From Pelagicoccus sp. SDUM812002 (GTDB lineage: Bacteria > Verrucomicrobiota > Verrucomicrobiia > Opitutales > Opitutaceae): a DNA stretch of 64,000 bases. The first letter of the stretch is position 1, and the number at the start of each line of letters is the position of its first letter. The notes beneath the pieces are model-generated. The model worked only from the letters and a program-made list of their open reading frames with translations, was not told the DNA's origin and ran no database searches. Location: NCBI RefSeq assembly GCF_031127835.1, contig NZ_JARXHX010000011.1, forward strand, positions 115,255 to 179,254. Direction: 5' to 3'. The position numbers and the translations under genes are program-made. Below are positions 53,609 to 62,909 of this stretch, in pieces.

Positions 53609-54889
53609 TCACTCTTCGAGTGAGCCGTCATCCTGGTACTCCTCGGTATCCTCGCCGCTCCAAGAGCTCGCGTTCTTGGCTTGCTCAGCGACGATACCGG
53701 CTCCGATGCCAGCTCCGATGCCGGCAGGTAAAGCCACGATTATACTTTTGTAGGAAAATCCTCCATACCCTTCGGTGACTAAGGCATCGCCATCACGAAA
53801 AGTGGCAGAGGCGCTTGGAGCTACAAAACCACCAAACAAGGAATCGATCGCCTTGACGATAGCCGGAGCCATCACAGCCGTATCCGGATTCCGTGACAAA
53901 ATCGCTTCGAGCTGCTGAGTGTCAAAACCGCTGCTGTAGGCGTAGAAAGCCGCATCCTGGGGGAGCCTCCCCGCTACATTTTTGAAGCCTTCCGTATCGA
54001 CAAGGCGCCCACTCGCCACACCAAAAGTGCTAACCCACTCCTTGTCCGTGTAGAGGATCAGGTCTTCCGAGCCTGCCGGCGATTCTATAAACAATCCTAT
54101 CGGGGCTCCTTCCATCAGCATCGAGAGGTCTGCAAAGCGGCCTGCAGCCGTATCCACAAACTGGATTCCCATTTGCGAGAACAGTGGCTCGAGGCGAGGT
54201 AACAAGCTGCCAGCGCCTTTTAAGGATGCCCAAACCTTAAACTCAGGCTTATCCGGGTTCTCCAGGCTCTGACTCATCACCACGTCCATGCCTCCCGATA
54301 GAGCGGCGACGGCCTCTTGAGCTGTAACATCCGTTCCTGGAATCGGCTGCATCAACCCTTGATCGACCATGCCTTCACCCATCGGTCCCATGACCTGAGC
54401 GGCCAAGGCCCTTGCTGTGCTAACAAGTTGGTTAAAATCGATTTTGCCCGAAAAAGCTGAAGTCGCATCGGCAGGGGCAATCTGCGCCGCCCTGAACGGG
54501 ATTGATTCAAGTCCATAGAGCTTGAACAAGCCCTCTGGGTCCCCTTCCAAGAGTGTTACGGAGCGGTTTCTGTAAAGACCTTCCTCAATCTCGGAAGAGC
54601 TTACCCCCATCGAACGAATCGAGCCGAAGCCCATCGTTTCGAACAGGGCGGGAAAATCGAGCGGTATGGGCGGCATGTCCGGTACGACCTGAGCCATGTC
54701 TTGATAGATGACGTTCAGCTTCTCGCCTATGGCTTGCCCGTCGCCGTCGAAGTCCATAAAGCCGATGAAATCGCCATCGAGATCAAGATAATCGGACGCC
54801 TCCTGAAAGGAGCCTCCTGCAAAAGCGATTGAAGTAGATCCGAGCAGAGCTGCTGCTGCGGAGAGTTTCTTTAAGGTATGAGGATTCAT
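53609..54889 (-). CDS. exported hypothetical protein with C-terminal glycine helix
   Basis: 426 residues. Signal peptide ~1-25 (LSAAAALLGSTSIAFAGG), a mature domain of mixed alpha/beta that I cannot assign (landmarks DLDGDFIGFMDFDGDGQ, with a calcium-loop-like D-x-D-G-D, and GIQFVDTAAGRFADLS). Near the end is a hydrophobic glycine-zipper helix (SIIVALPAGIGAGIGAGIVAEQA) followed by an acidic tail (EDTEEYQDDGSLEE). Layout resembles DUF3352-type surface proteins; uncertain. Confidence 0.65.
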   Translation of the reverse strand: MNPHTLKKLSAAAALLGSTSIAFAGGSFQEASDYLDLDGDFIGFMDFDGDGQAIGEKLNVIYQDMAQVVPDMPPIPLDFPALFETMGFGSIRSMGVSSSEIEEGLYRNRSVTLLEGDPEGLFKLYGLESIPFRAAQIAPADATSAFSGKIDFNQLVSTARALAAQVMGPMGEGMVDQGLMQPIPGTDVTAQEAVAALSGGMDVVMSQSLENPDKPEFKVWASLKGAGSLLPRLEPLFSQMGIQFVDTAAGRFADLSMLMEGAPIGLFIESPAGSEDLILYTDKEWVSTFGVASGRLVDTEGFKNVAGRLPQDAAFYAYSSGFDTQQLEAILSRNPDTAVMAPAIVKAIDSLFGGFVAPSASATFRDGDALVTEGYGGFSYKSIIVALPAGIGAGIGAGIVAEQAKNASSWSGEDTEEYQDDGSLEE

Positions 54890-54993
54890 TTGCTAGAGGT
54901 ATTCACATTAGAGTTAGATGGGTTACAATAAAGGAGGGTCTCCATTCTCTGAATAGCTAACACCGAAAAATCAACCCGGCACTTCCAAATCTT

Positions 54994-56019
54994 ATGCTTC
55001 GCTCTTGTATCATTGGCACCGGCCGCATCGCTTCCACCCTCGAAAAAGACCCCTTGAGACCCGCCGGCTGCACGCATGCTGGAACCTACGACGCCTCCGA
55101 AGAGGTGCGATTGGTCTCTGGCGCGGATACGGATGACGAAGCTCTAACGCTGTTCGGAGAGGATTGGAACATCTCTAAGGAACACCTTTACCTAGACTAC
55201 CGAGACCTTCTTCAGAAAGAGCGAATAGACATCGCAAGCATCTGCGCCTACGCCCCGCAGAGGAAGGAGATGGCGCTCGCCGCGCTCGAGTGCGGGATAA
55301 AAGGACTCTGGTTGGAAAAAGCCTTGGGCTGCTCCATCGCGGAAGGAGAGGCCATCCAGGCAGCCCTAGAGAACCATAAGGCGACAGCTGTAGTTGACTA
55401 TCCACGACGGGCAAGAGCCCATTTTCGAAAAATCAAGGAGCTCATCGAAAACCAGACCTACGGGAGGCTGGAATCCGTAACCTGTCATATGACCCATCAG
55501 CTCATTCATACAGGTACACACGCTTTCGACATCCTCCGCTACTGGTGCGGCGAAGCTCTTTCAGTCAGCGGCAAGCTTGAGCACGGCTGCGACAGCTCAA
55601 ACGAAATAAGGGACCAAGGCGGACAGGCTACCATCCAATTTTCGAGCGGTACCGTAGGCTTCGTTTCAGCGTATCGAAAGAAATACTACATTTTCCAATT
55701 CGACCTTATCTTTGAAAAGGCACGTATCCTTGTTGGAAACGATATAGAGAAAGTCTACTTGCCCGATGCAAGCAAACTGTACACCGGCTTTAGGGAACTC
55801 TTCGAACAACCCAGCTACGAATGGGGGAGCTACTATTCTCGCGGGATGCTGGCGGAGCTTACGCACTCGATGCGGACAGGAGAAGTCCCCTTGTACTCGG
55901 TTCCAAATGCAATCGAGGCCCTCCGAATCGCTCTCGCGATATTCGCCTCGCACCTTGAAGGTGGCAAAGCGATAGCCCCACACGAAGTCGATCCACGCTT
56001 AAAAATCGAGAGCCACTAG
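54994..56019 (+). CDS. Gfo/Idh/MocA-family oxidoreductase
   Basis: 341 residues. N-terminal Rossmann fold (CIIGTGRIAST; the usual G-x-G-x-x-G with Ala in place of the last Gly). The conserved E-K-P catalytic motif appears as WLEKALGC, keeping the Lys but replacing Pro by Ala. The C-terminal beta-sheet domain includes THAFDILRYWCGE, the usual H-x-x-D active-site pair. Likely an NAD(P)-dependent sugar or cyclitol dehydrogenase. Followed by a strong terminator. Confidence 0.88.
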   Translation: MLRSCIIGTGRIASTLEKDPLRPAGCTHAGTYDASEEVRLVSGADTDDEALTLFGEDWNISKEHLYLDYRDLLQKERIDIASICAYAPQRKEMALAALECGIKGLWLEKALGCSIAEGEAIQAALENHKATAVVDYPRRARAHFRKIKELIENQTYGRLESVTCHMTHQLIHTGTHAFDILRYWCGEALSVSGKLEHGCDSSNEIRDQGGQATIQFSSGTVGFVSAYRKKYYIFQFDLIFEKARILVGNDIEKVYLPDASKLYTGFRELFEQPSYEWGSYYSRGMLAELTHSMRTGEVPLYSVPNAIEALRIALAIFASHLEGGKAIAPHEVDPRLKIESH

Positions 56020-56037
56020 AAATTTGGATACTGGAAG

Positions 56038-56073
56038 CCGCTGCCCCATACCCGCGGGCAGCGGTCATTTTTT
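56038..56073 (+). terminator. Rho-independent terminator after the oxidoreductase
   Basis: CCGCTGCCC-N9-GGGCAGCGG followed by TCATTTTTT. Confidence 0.85.
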
Positions 56074-56121
56074 GAACATACCCAGTGAAAATAATAAATC
56101 CTATCCGGACCTATGCTTTCG

Positions 56122-56895
56122 CTAGAAATTGAAGGTGTACCGGAGGGTGATTGGCAGGTAATCTAGATCGCCTTCGTCGTTGAGCGCGCCTAGAGCCAGC
56201 ACATCGAGAACGCTGTCATCATCGTCCATGGCCTCCTGAGAGTAGTACCCAGTCTCTAGACTGAGCGTGCCGCTGTCCGAGATTCGGTACTCGAGGCCCA
56301 CACCGACACCGTAGCTGAAGACCGTGCCCCCATCGTAGAAGGGAGCGTTGGTCAGGGCTTCTTGGTACGGGTCCACGAACGTGACTCCAGGGACCGAAAA
56401 CGAAGCGGTTATCTCGTCTACGTCCTTGATACCAAGTTGAGCGGAGACAAACGGCTGCCAATTGCTTTCGGAAGAGAAGTGGTAGCGGACGCCGCCGTAG
56501 ATACCGATGTCGTCGTAGTCGCTGAAACGACCGTTCAGCGGGAGATCATCGCCCACAGTGCCAACCCGCAGGATTCCTTCGTCAGACTGCAGCTGGCTCA
56601 ACCCCATAAAAAACGACAGATTTTCGTTCCGTCGGTAGGCTGCCTCGAAGCCTAGCTCCATGAACCCGCCGTAGACGTCGTCGAAGCTCTTGGCGTCGAC
56701 CTCGACTGGCAAGCTGCCGGGGTCGAGAGCGAGAAGTATCGACCCATCGAAATCAGGTCCGCGATGTACGTCTCCACTCACGGCATTCGCTACTCCCCCT
56801 TTTATCGAGAACGACCACTCCCCTTCAGCTTTTAAATTAGGGGTCAGCATTAGCAGCACAGCAGTTGAGAGGACAGTAAACTTTCTTGAATTCAT
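56122..56895 (-). CDS. outer-membrane beta-barrel protein
   Basis: 257 residues from the ATG at 56895 (MNSRKFTVLSTAVLLML), whose first 23 residues form a signal peptide; the open frame continues 16 codons upstream. The mature part alternates polar and aromatic strands (WSFSIKGGVANAV, YRRNENLSFFMGLSQL, GIYGGVRYHF, FVSAQLGIKDV, SLETGYYSQ) and ends TLRYTFNF with the terminal Phe needed for barrel assembly. OmpW/OmpA-barrel-like porin family. Divergent from the LacI gene. Confidence 0.82.
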   Translation of the reverse strand: MNSRKFTVLSTAVLLMLTPNLKAEGEWSFSIKGGVANAVSGDVHRGPDFDGSILLALDPGSLPVEVDAKSFDDVYGGFMELGFEAAYRRNENLSFFMGLSQLQSDEGILRVGTVGDDLPLNGRFSDYDDIGIYGGVRYHFSSESNWQPFVSAQLGIKDVDEITASFSVPGVTFVDPYQEALTNAPFYDGGTVFSYGVGVGLEYRISDSGTLSLETGYYSQEAMDDDDSVLDVLALGALNDEGDLDYLPITLRYTFNF

Positions 56896-57085
56896 TTCGA
56901 ACAATATTTTTAGGTTATAATTTTCTAAGGCCGCTTCAATCAATGGAACATACCTTTCATGAACTATCTTTGAATACGATTTAACCGATTTATTGAATTC
57001 ATCTTGAGTTCGATTGTGAGCCGATCGAATCTCGGAAGGTTCTGAGGAGGCTTGGAAAGCCTAATCAGTGGGGTTTCCAACAGAA

Positions 57086-57122
57086 TCTAACATTAGACTT
57101 TTCTTGCAATTCTAACGTTAGA
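57086..57122. promoter_or_regulatory. two 12-bp LacI-type operators
   Basis: TCTAACATTAGA (57086-57097, one base off a palindrome) and TCTAACGTTAGA (57111-57122, perfect palindrome), start to start 25 bases, in the leader of the LacI-family gene. The even length with central C-G matches LacI-family half-site geometry. Confidence 0.7.
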
Positions 57123-57153
57123 CTCCACGTTCATCCTCTCCCCCGTAACGCCA

Positions 57154-58233
57154 ATGAACAGACGTATAACCCTAGCAGACATAGCCAAGCGTGCTGGCTA
57201 CCACCCCACTACCATCTCCATGGCTCTCCGGAATCATCCGCGTTTGCCAGAGGCTACTACTAAGAAAATCCAAGCGCTCGCAAAGGAGATGGGCTACCAA
57301 CCCGACCCTGCGCTCGGAGCGCTTGTCGCCTATCGCCGCAATGCCTCACCCAAGCAACAGGCCGCCCCACTCGCCTACGTAACAAACTGGGATACGGAAT
57401 GGGGTTGGAAATCAACCCGCACCCACCTGAGCTTCTACGAGGGAGCGACTAACCGAGCGACAGAACTCGGCTACAAGATCGATCACTTTTGGCTAGGCCA
57501 GCCGGGCGTCAGCCACGAGCGTACGAACGAAATTTTGCTCAACCGCGGCATCCGTGGGCTGATCATAGCCTCCCACATGCCGGGCTCCGACGAAGAACCT
57601 AATCTCGACTGGTCCCGATTCAGCTCCGTCAAAATCGACTTCGTCCCCACCCAACTTCACGTACATACTATTTCCAACGACCAGCGAGCCATCGTACAAC
57701 TCGCCTTCTGCAAAGCACTTAACGCGGGTTACAAGCGAATTGGCTTCGTCCTTCCGCATTGGTACGACTCCTATGTCAACCACGCTTGGTCTGCCGGTTT
57801 CCTCGCAAGCCAACTACAAATTCCTGAGGAGGATCGCATTCCGCTCAAGTTCTTCCATACCGCTCCAGGCGCCAATTCAGGCGTACCGGTCACAGAGTTC
57901 GAACAATGGCGCCTCAAGCACCAGCCTGAAGTGATCATCAGCTATTCCGAATTCGTGAGGCCAGCATTCGAGATGTTGCAAATCCAAACTCCAGACGACT
58001 TCGCTTATATCGACATCTGCCCCGAAACCAAAGACGGAGACCACGCGGGCGTATTCAATAATTGCACACGCGTTGGAGAACTTGCAGTCGAAATCTTGGC
58101 AGGCCAATTGCAGCAAAACCAAATCGGCCTACCCGATTACCCAACTGTCACAAAAGTCGAAGGAACTTGGATCGAAGGCGAGTCTCTACCCAAAGTAGAG
58201 TTATCAAACGTTTCCAAAACCATAACTAGATAG
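57154..58233 (+). CDS. LacI-family transcriptional regulator
   Basis: 359 residues. The N-terminal helix-turn-helix and hinge (TLADIAKRAGYHPTTISMALRNHPRLPEATTKKIQALAKEMGYQPDP) are clear; the A-L-R-N-H-P form of the recognition segment is a common sub-type. The effector domain is periplasmic-binding-protein-like, including RGLIIASHMPG and KRIGFVLPHWYDS. Two operator-like dyads lie upstream, so it is probably autoregulated and may also act on the divergent barrel gene. Confidence 0.92.
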   Translation: MNRRITLADIAKRAGYHPTTISMALRNHPRLPEATTKKIQALAKEMGYQPDPALGALVAYRRNASPKQQAAPLAYVTNWDTEWGWKSTRTHLSFYEGATNRATELGYKIDHFWLGQPGVSHERTNEILLNRGIRGLIIASHMPGSDEEPNLDWSRFSSVKIDFVPTQLHVHTISNDQRAIVQLAFCKALNAGYKRIGFVLPHWYDSYVNHAWSAGFLASQLQIPEEDRIPLKFFHTAPGANSGVPVTEFEQWRLKHQPEVIISYSEFVRPAFEMLQIQTPDDFAYIDICPETKDGDHAGVFNNCTRVGELAVEILAGQLQQNQIGLPDYPTVTKVEGTWIEGESLPKVELSNVSKTITR

Positions 58234-58273
58234 GCAGATCAGACTTCGCGACAGAGGTACGTCTGGTTGGAAA

Positions 58274-59461
58274 ATGCCTCTAGATCCGATGAGAGAAATA
58301 TTTCTAACCTTCCTCCGACTGGGATGCTACGCATTCGGCGGGCCGACCGCGCACATGGGCTATTTCCATGAGGAGTTCGTCAAAAGACGCAAGTGGTTGA
58401 GCGAGGCCGACTTCGCGGATACAGTCGCGCTTTGCCAATTCCTGCCGGGCCCTTCCAGTTCACAGGCCGGATTCGCCATCGGCTTGGATCGCGGCGGGAT
58501 TCTGGGAGCGTTCCTCGCATGGATCGGTTTTACGCTGCCTTCCGCTGTTCTCATGATCGCTTTCGCCCTTGGGCTAGAATACGCGGGCGACCTGTCGCAA
58601 GCGGGTTGGGTCGCCGGACTTAAACTGGTAGCTGTCGCCGTGGTCGCCAACGCGGCTTGGAGCATGGCCAAGTCCCTTTGCCCCGATCGATTACGGGCAA
58701 CCATCGCGGCTCTAGAAACGCTCGGACTTCTCCTCACCTCCGACCCGCTTGCCCAACTGGTCGGAATCCTTCTCGGCGGCGCCGCTGGATTCCTTCTCTA
58801 CCGAGGGCAAGACCATACCAGCGCGGTGAGGCCAACCAGCCAAAGCGGCAGCCAGATCGCTGGCAGCGTCTACCTCGCTCTCTTCTTCCTGCTCCTCGCC
58901 GGACTTCCGATCGCCGCACAACTGCTTCCCGAAAACGAAACCATCGAAACCGGGGACGCCTTTTACCGCGCCGGATCCCTCGTGTTTGGCGGCGGTCACG
59001 TGGTATTGCCCTTGCTCGACAGCTACACCGTGCAGTGCGGCTGGATCGACGAATCGTCATTTCTCGCTGGATACGGAGCTGCGCAAGCCTTACCTGGCCC
59101 CCTCTTCGCGTTTTCAAGCTTTCTAGGCACCGGTATAGACCACGGGCCGCGCGGCGTCTCCGGAGGTGTCTACGCTCTCGTCATGATCTACCTGCCTGCC
59201 TGGCTGCTCGTACTAGGGGCAATTCCGTTCTGGGATCGGCTTCGAAAAATCAATGCTGCCCGAGCTGCCTTACTTGGAGCAAACGCAGCCGTAGTCGGCC
59301 TACTGTTCGCTGCCCTCTACGATCCCATCTGGCAAAGCTCCATCACGAGCAACCTCAGCTTCGGCTTCGCTCTCACAGCCTTCTTCTTGCTCAAATTCTG
59401 GAAAATTCCGCCTTGGCTCATCGCTGCCCTAGGCGCCGGGCTAGGCCAGATTCTCCTGTAG
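58274..59461 (+). CDS. chrA: chromate transporter (ChrA family)
   Basis: 395 residues, two homologous halves of the CHR family. The first holds GCYAFGGPTAHMGYFHEEFVKRRKWL and CQFLPGPSSSQAGFAIG. The second holds RAGSLVFGGGHVVLPLLDS and AAQALPGPLFAFSSFLG, the P-G-P signatures near the centre of each bundle. Exports chromate or a related oxyanion across the inner membrane. Starts 40 bases after the LacI stop. The physiological substrate may differ. Confidence 0.93.
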   Translation: MPLDPMREIFLTFLRLGCYAFGGPTAHMGYFHEEFVKRRKWLSEADFADTVALCQFLPGPSSSQAGFAIGLDRGGILGAFLAWIGFTLPSAVLMIAFALGLEYAGDLSQAGWVAGLKLVAVAVVANAAWSMAKSLCPDRLRATIAALETLGLLLTSDPLAQLVGILLGGAAGFLLYRGQDHTSAVRPTSQSGSQIAGSVYLALFFLLLAGLPIAAQLLPENETIETGDAFYRAGSLVFGGGHVVLPLLDSYTVQCGWIDESSFLAGYGAAQALPGPLFAFSSFLGTGIDHGPRGVSGGVYALVMIYLPAWLLVLGAIPFWDRLRKINAARAALLGANAAVVGLLFAALYDPIWQSSITSNLSFGFALTAFFLLKFWKIPPWLIAALGAGLGQILL

Positions 59462-59643
59462 CGATCCAATCCTCGGACCGAACAAAGCGCAACCTGCCCC
59501 CTGCAAGGTGCAATCGATTGCGGAACGTAGGCACCCGTTTCAAGGCTGGCGCGCTATTTGCGGGTTCAAACGGGCTCGCTGGCGATGAAGCTCCCCAAGG
59601 TGGAGGCCAGCACCGACCAGAAACACTTAACCCCCGAAACGCC

Positions 59644-61185
59644 ATGAAGTGCATGAGAACCGCAGCTTCACTGCGATGGCTCTCTGCCGCCATCGCTACT
59701 TTCATTGCCTCCCAGCTCCACGCAGCGAGCGGAGAGCAAGAACCCCTACCCGACACCGAAATAACACGTGCCGTCGAAGAGGAAATCCTTTTTGACGACG
59801 CCGTGCCTTACAATGACATCGACGTCTTCACTGTCGGAGGTGTCGTAAGCTTAGAGGGCGAAACCGAAAGCGCCTTGGCCAAGCAAAGAGCCACGCTACT
59901 AGCCGAGACCGTCCGCGGCGTCAGAGCAGTCACAAATCGGATCAACGTCATAAGAGACGCGGCCCTCACGCCCGAGCGAATCGAGTCCTCTGTAAAAGAC
60001 GCACTGTTGTACGACCCCGTCGCCGATGCCTACGAAATCCTTGTCACGGCTGAGAAAGACGGATCAGTTGAGCTGACAGGGAACGTTGACTCATGGCACG
60101 AAAGCCAACTCGCAGAACAAGTAGCTCTGGGAGTAAAAGGCGTCACCAGTGTAGAAAATAACATCGTAATTGCCTACAAGCTCGAACGGCCCGATGCTGA
60201 AGTGGAACGTGAGATCGAAAGCATGCTAGCCTGGAACACTCTCGTGGACGAAGCGCTCATAGATGTATCCGTCATCGACGAAGTAGCTCACCTGAGCGGC
60301 GTGGTCGGGAGCAGCGCGGAGAAACGACAAGCTAAATCAATTGCCTGGGTAGGCGGTATCGACCAAGTTGATACAAGCGAGCTTCGCGTCGAGAGCTGGT
60401 TCAAAGACAGCGATCTTCGCGAAAGGAAGTCTGTCAATAATAGCGACTCCGACATAGCGGAAGCAATCGACCACGCCATGGCCTACGACCCGCGTGTCAT
60501 CAGTGCAAAAGTGAATCCGATGGTCAACGACGCTTGGGTCACCCTTCGCGGCGCCGTGGATAATGTCCTCTCCAAGGAAGCAGCGGAATCCATAGCCCGG
60601 AACACTCTGGGTGTGACGGGAGTGAACAACATGATCAAGATCCGCTCCAGCGATCCCGTCGATAGCGAAATCCTCGCCAAAGTCGTTGACGCAAAGCTTG
60701 ACCGGGACCCATGGGTCTCCACCGGAAGCGTGGAAGCGACAGCGAAGAACGGCGTCGTGCGTCTCACAGGCATCGTCGATACCATTTTCGAGAAGGCCCG
60801 AGCGGAAACGCTCGCCCAGTCCGCCCGCGGCACGAAAGAAATCAAGAACTACGTCAAAGTCATGGATCAGGACTCTGTCGTAGTTTACGATCCATACCTT
60901 TGGGGATATGCGCCCACGCCATGGAGCTACTACGATCAGACCAGCACTCCGAGAACGGACATCTTCGCGAGCTCCACAGATGACAAGCGAACTGCTAAGG
61001 AAATCGCTGATGAAATCTACTGGAGTCCCTACGTGTCGCTCGAAGATGTCACGATCGCCGTGAATGACGGAGTTGCTACCCTCGTAGGCGAAGTAGAAAC
61101 ACAAAAGGAGAAAGACGCCGCCACCGAGAACGCTATCGAGGGCGGAGCTCGATCCGTCATAAACCAAATCGTAGTTAGCGGATAA
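59644..61185 (+). CDS. periplasmic protein with six BON domains
   Basis: 513 residues from the ATG at 59644, which gives a signal peptide (LRWLSAAIATFIASQLHAAS, ~10-29); the frame is open for 329 codons upstream, but that stretch is an off-frame shadow of the chromate transporter gene. Six BON domains follow, beginning at about 38, 113, 185, 272, 343 and 445. Each has the pattern amphipathic helix, V-x-L-x-G-x-V strand, helix, and final V-x-N-x-I/V strand. The fifth and sixth are separated by a Tyr/Pro-rich linker (WGYAPTPWSYY). BON domains bind phospholipid or interact at the envelope; OsmY-like stress role inferred. Confidence 0.88.
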   Translation: MKCMRTAASLRWLSAAIATFIASQLHAASGEQEPLPDTEITRAVEEEILFDDAVPYNDIDVFTVGGVVSLEGETESALAKQRATLLAETVRGVRAVTNRINVIRDAALTPERIESSVKDALLYDPVADAYEILVTAEKDGSVELTGNVDSWHESQLAEQVALGVKGVTSVENNIVIAYKLERPDAEVEREIESMLAWNTLVDEALIDVSVIDEVAHLSGVVGSSAEKRQAKSIAWVGGIDQVDTSELRVESWFKDSDLRERKSVNNSDSDIAEAIDHAMAYDPRVISAKVNPMVNDAWVTLRGAVDNVLSKEAAESIARNTLGVTGVNNMIKIRSSDPVDSEILAKVVDAKLDRDPWVSTGSVEATAKNGVVRLTGIVDTIFEKARAETLAQSARGTKEIKNYVKVMDQDSVVVYDPYLWGYAPTPWSYYDQTSTPRTDIFASSTDDKRTAKEIADEIYWSPYVSLEDVTIAVNDGVATLVGEVETQKEKDAATENAIEGGARSVINQIVVSG

Positions 61186-61237
61186 CTACAGAAAACTGTC
61201 AGTGACCTACTTCTACTTCTAACAGTACCCATTAAAC

Positions 61238-61265
61238 TCGCCCCTGCGCAACCGCGCTGGGGCGA
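61238..61265 (+). terminator. hairpin after the BON protein gene
   Basis: TCGCCCC-T-GCGC-AACC-GCGC-T-GGGGCGA, a long stem with one T-T mismatch and no clear T run. Possible terminator or mRNA 3'-end stabiliser. Confidence 0.5.
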
Positions 61266-61424
61266 TTAATGTATCGCGAAAATGCCGTCCGATCTTACGC
61301 TTAGCGGAGCCTCATCCTCCGGACGATTCAGTCCATCAGTCCTTACTCGCTGAGCTCTCACTGAATAAGAAACACAAAACGCTCATTTGATAACCAACCA
61401 ATCTTTGATACAATACCGAAACCT

Positions 61425-62852
61425 ATGACAGTCAGCCATGAAAGCCCCACCCGAACCGACACCGACTCGCTCGGCCCCGTCGAAGTCCCCAGCGAATCCC
61501 TCTGGGGAGCGTCCACCCAACGTGCCCTCAACACCTTTCCGGAATCGTCCACCCCGCTGCCTAGGTCATTCATCCACAGCCTAGGCCTCGTCAAAAAAGC
61601 CTGTGCTGCAGCCAATGCAGAGCTCGGCAAGATCTCGCTCGAAAATAGCGAGCTCATCCAGCAGGTGACAAAAGAAATCGCCGCTGGGAAACTCGATTCC
61701 CACTTTCCCGTCAGCGTTTTTCAAACCGGTTCCGGCACCTCATCCAACATGAATGCCAACGAAGTCATCGCCAACCGCTGCTCTCAGCTCAGTGGCAAGA
61801 AGCTCGGAAGCAAAGACCCAATCCACCCCAACGACCACGCCAATCTAGGGCAATCCTCCAACGACGTAATCCCTACGACCCTTCACCTAAGTCTTGCCCT
61901 CGCCCTCAAGAACGATCTTCGCCCCGCCCTCTCTAAGCTAAGAAAAGAGTTAGCCAAAAAATCTGAGAACTGGAGCGACACCATCAAATTAGGGCGTACC
62001 CACCTTATGGATGCCGTCCCGATCACGATCGGCCAAGAGTTCGGAGCATTCGCCCGACAAATAGAAAAATCGATCCAACGAGCTGATCGCGGTATCGACC
62101 TTCTCGGAGAACTTGCCATCGGCGGAACGGCAGTCGGATCCGGACTCAATACCCATCCGCAATTCGGAACACTCGTATGCCGTATCCTATCAACGGATAC
62201 CGCTATCAATTTTCGAGAGGCAATCAATCACTTCGAAGCCCAATCCAGCCGGGACGACGCAGTCGAGCTCGCCGGCATCCTTTGCGCCATCGCGACGGCA
62301 TTGAGCAAAGTCTCCAACGACATCCGACTCCTCGGGACCGGACCGCGAGCCGGACTCGGCGAACTACAGCTTCCTGAGACCCAGCCCGGCTCCTCCATCA
62401 TGCCAGGGAAGGTCAATCCCGTGCTCTGCGAATCACTAGTGCAATCCTGCCACAGCGCCATCGGTCACTGCCAAACCGCCATTCGTTGTGGCCAGGACGG
62501 GCACTTGCAGCTCAACGCCACCTTACCCCTTCTCGCCTCCAGCCTCCACCAAGCCATCGAGGCATTGGCAAGAGGTTGCCAATCCTTTACCCAGCACTGC
62601 GTCGAAGGACTCCAAGCCAACACCGAGCGCTGCCAAAACTACGCGAAAAACGCGCTCGGCCTCGCTACGGCGCTAAACCCAAAAGTTGGATACGACTCCG
62701 CAACAAAAGCTGCCCAGCTAGCCCACAAAAACAATACCTCGATCCACGAAGCCGCCCGCGAGCTCAAACTGCTCGACGCAGAACAGCTTGAGGAGACGCT
62801 CGACCCCAAGAGCCTCGCCCTGCCACACTCTGCTAAGAGGGAGCTGGAATAG
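61425..62852 (+). CDS. fumC: class II fumarate hydratase
   Basis: 475 residues, iron-independent fumarase interconverting fumarate and malate in the TCA cycle. Family landmarks are VFQTGSGTSSNMNANEVIA (~100), HPNDHANLGQSSND (~138), GRTHLMDAVPIT (~188) and the signature GSSIMPGKVNP (~322) with the catalytic Ser. Slightly longer at the N-terminus than E. coli FumC. Single gene, convergent with the next. Confidence 0.95.
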   Translation: MTVSHESPTRTDTDSLGPVEVPSESLWGASTQRALNTFPESSTPLPRSFIHSLGLVKKACAAANAELGKISLENSELIQQVTKEIAAGKLDSHFPVSVFQTGSGTSSNMNANEVIANRCSQLSGKKLGSKDPIHPNDHANLGQSSNDVIPTTLHLSLALALKNDLRPALSKLRKELAKKSENWSDTIKLGRTHLMDAVPITIGQEFGAFARQIEKSIQRADRGIDLLGELAIGGTAVGSGLNTHPQFGTLVCRILSTDTAINFREAINHFEAQSSRDDAVELAGILCAIATALSKVSNDIRLLGTGPRAGLGELQLPETQPGSSIMPGKVNPVLCESLVQSCHSAIGHCQTAIRCGQDGHLQLNATLPLLASSLHQAIEALARGCQSFTQHCVEGLQANTERCQNYAKNALGLATALNPKVGYDSATKAAQLAHKNNTSIHEAARELKLLDAEQLEETLDPKSLALPHSAKRELE

Positions 62853-62909
62853 GACGTTTTTCAAAAGCTATTCTCGCTCAGACGAGACAACGTCGAACTC
62901 AAACAAACC

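Noticed and set aside
58657..59643. In-frame N-terminal extension of the BON protein, making an 842-residue ORF
   Set aside because: It is an out-of-frame shadow of the chromate transporter, very Arg/Ser/Pro-rich, and a good signal peptide starts at the ATG at 59644.
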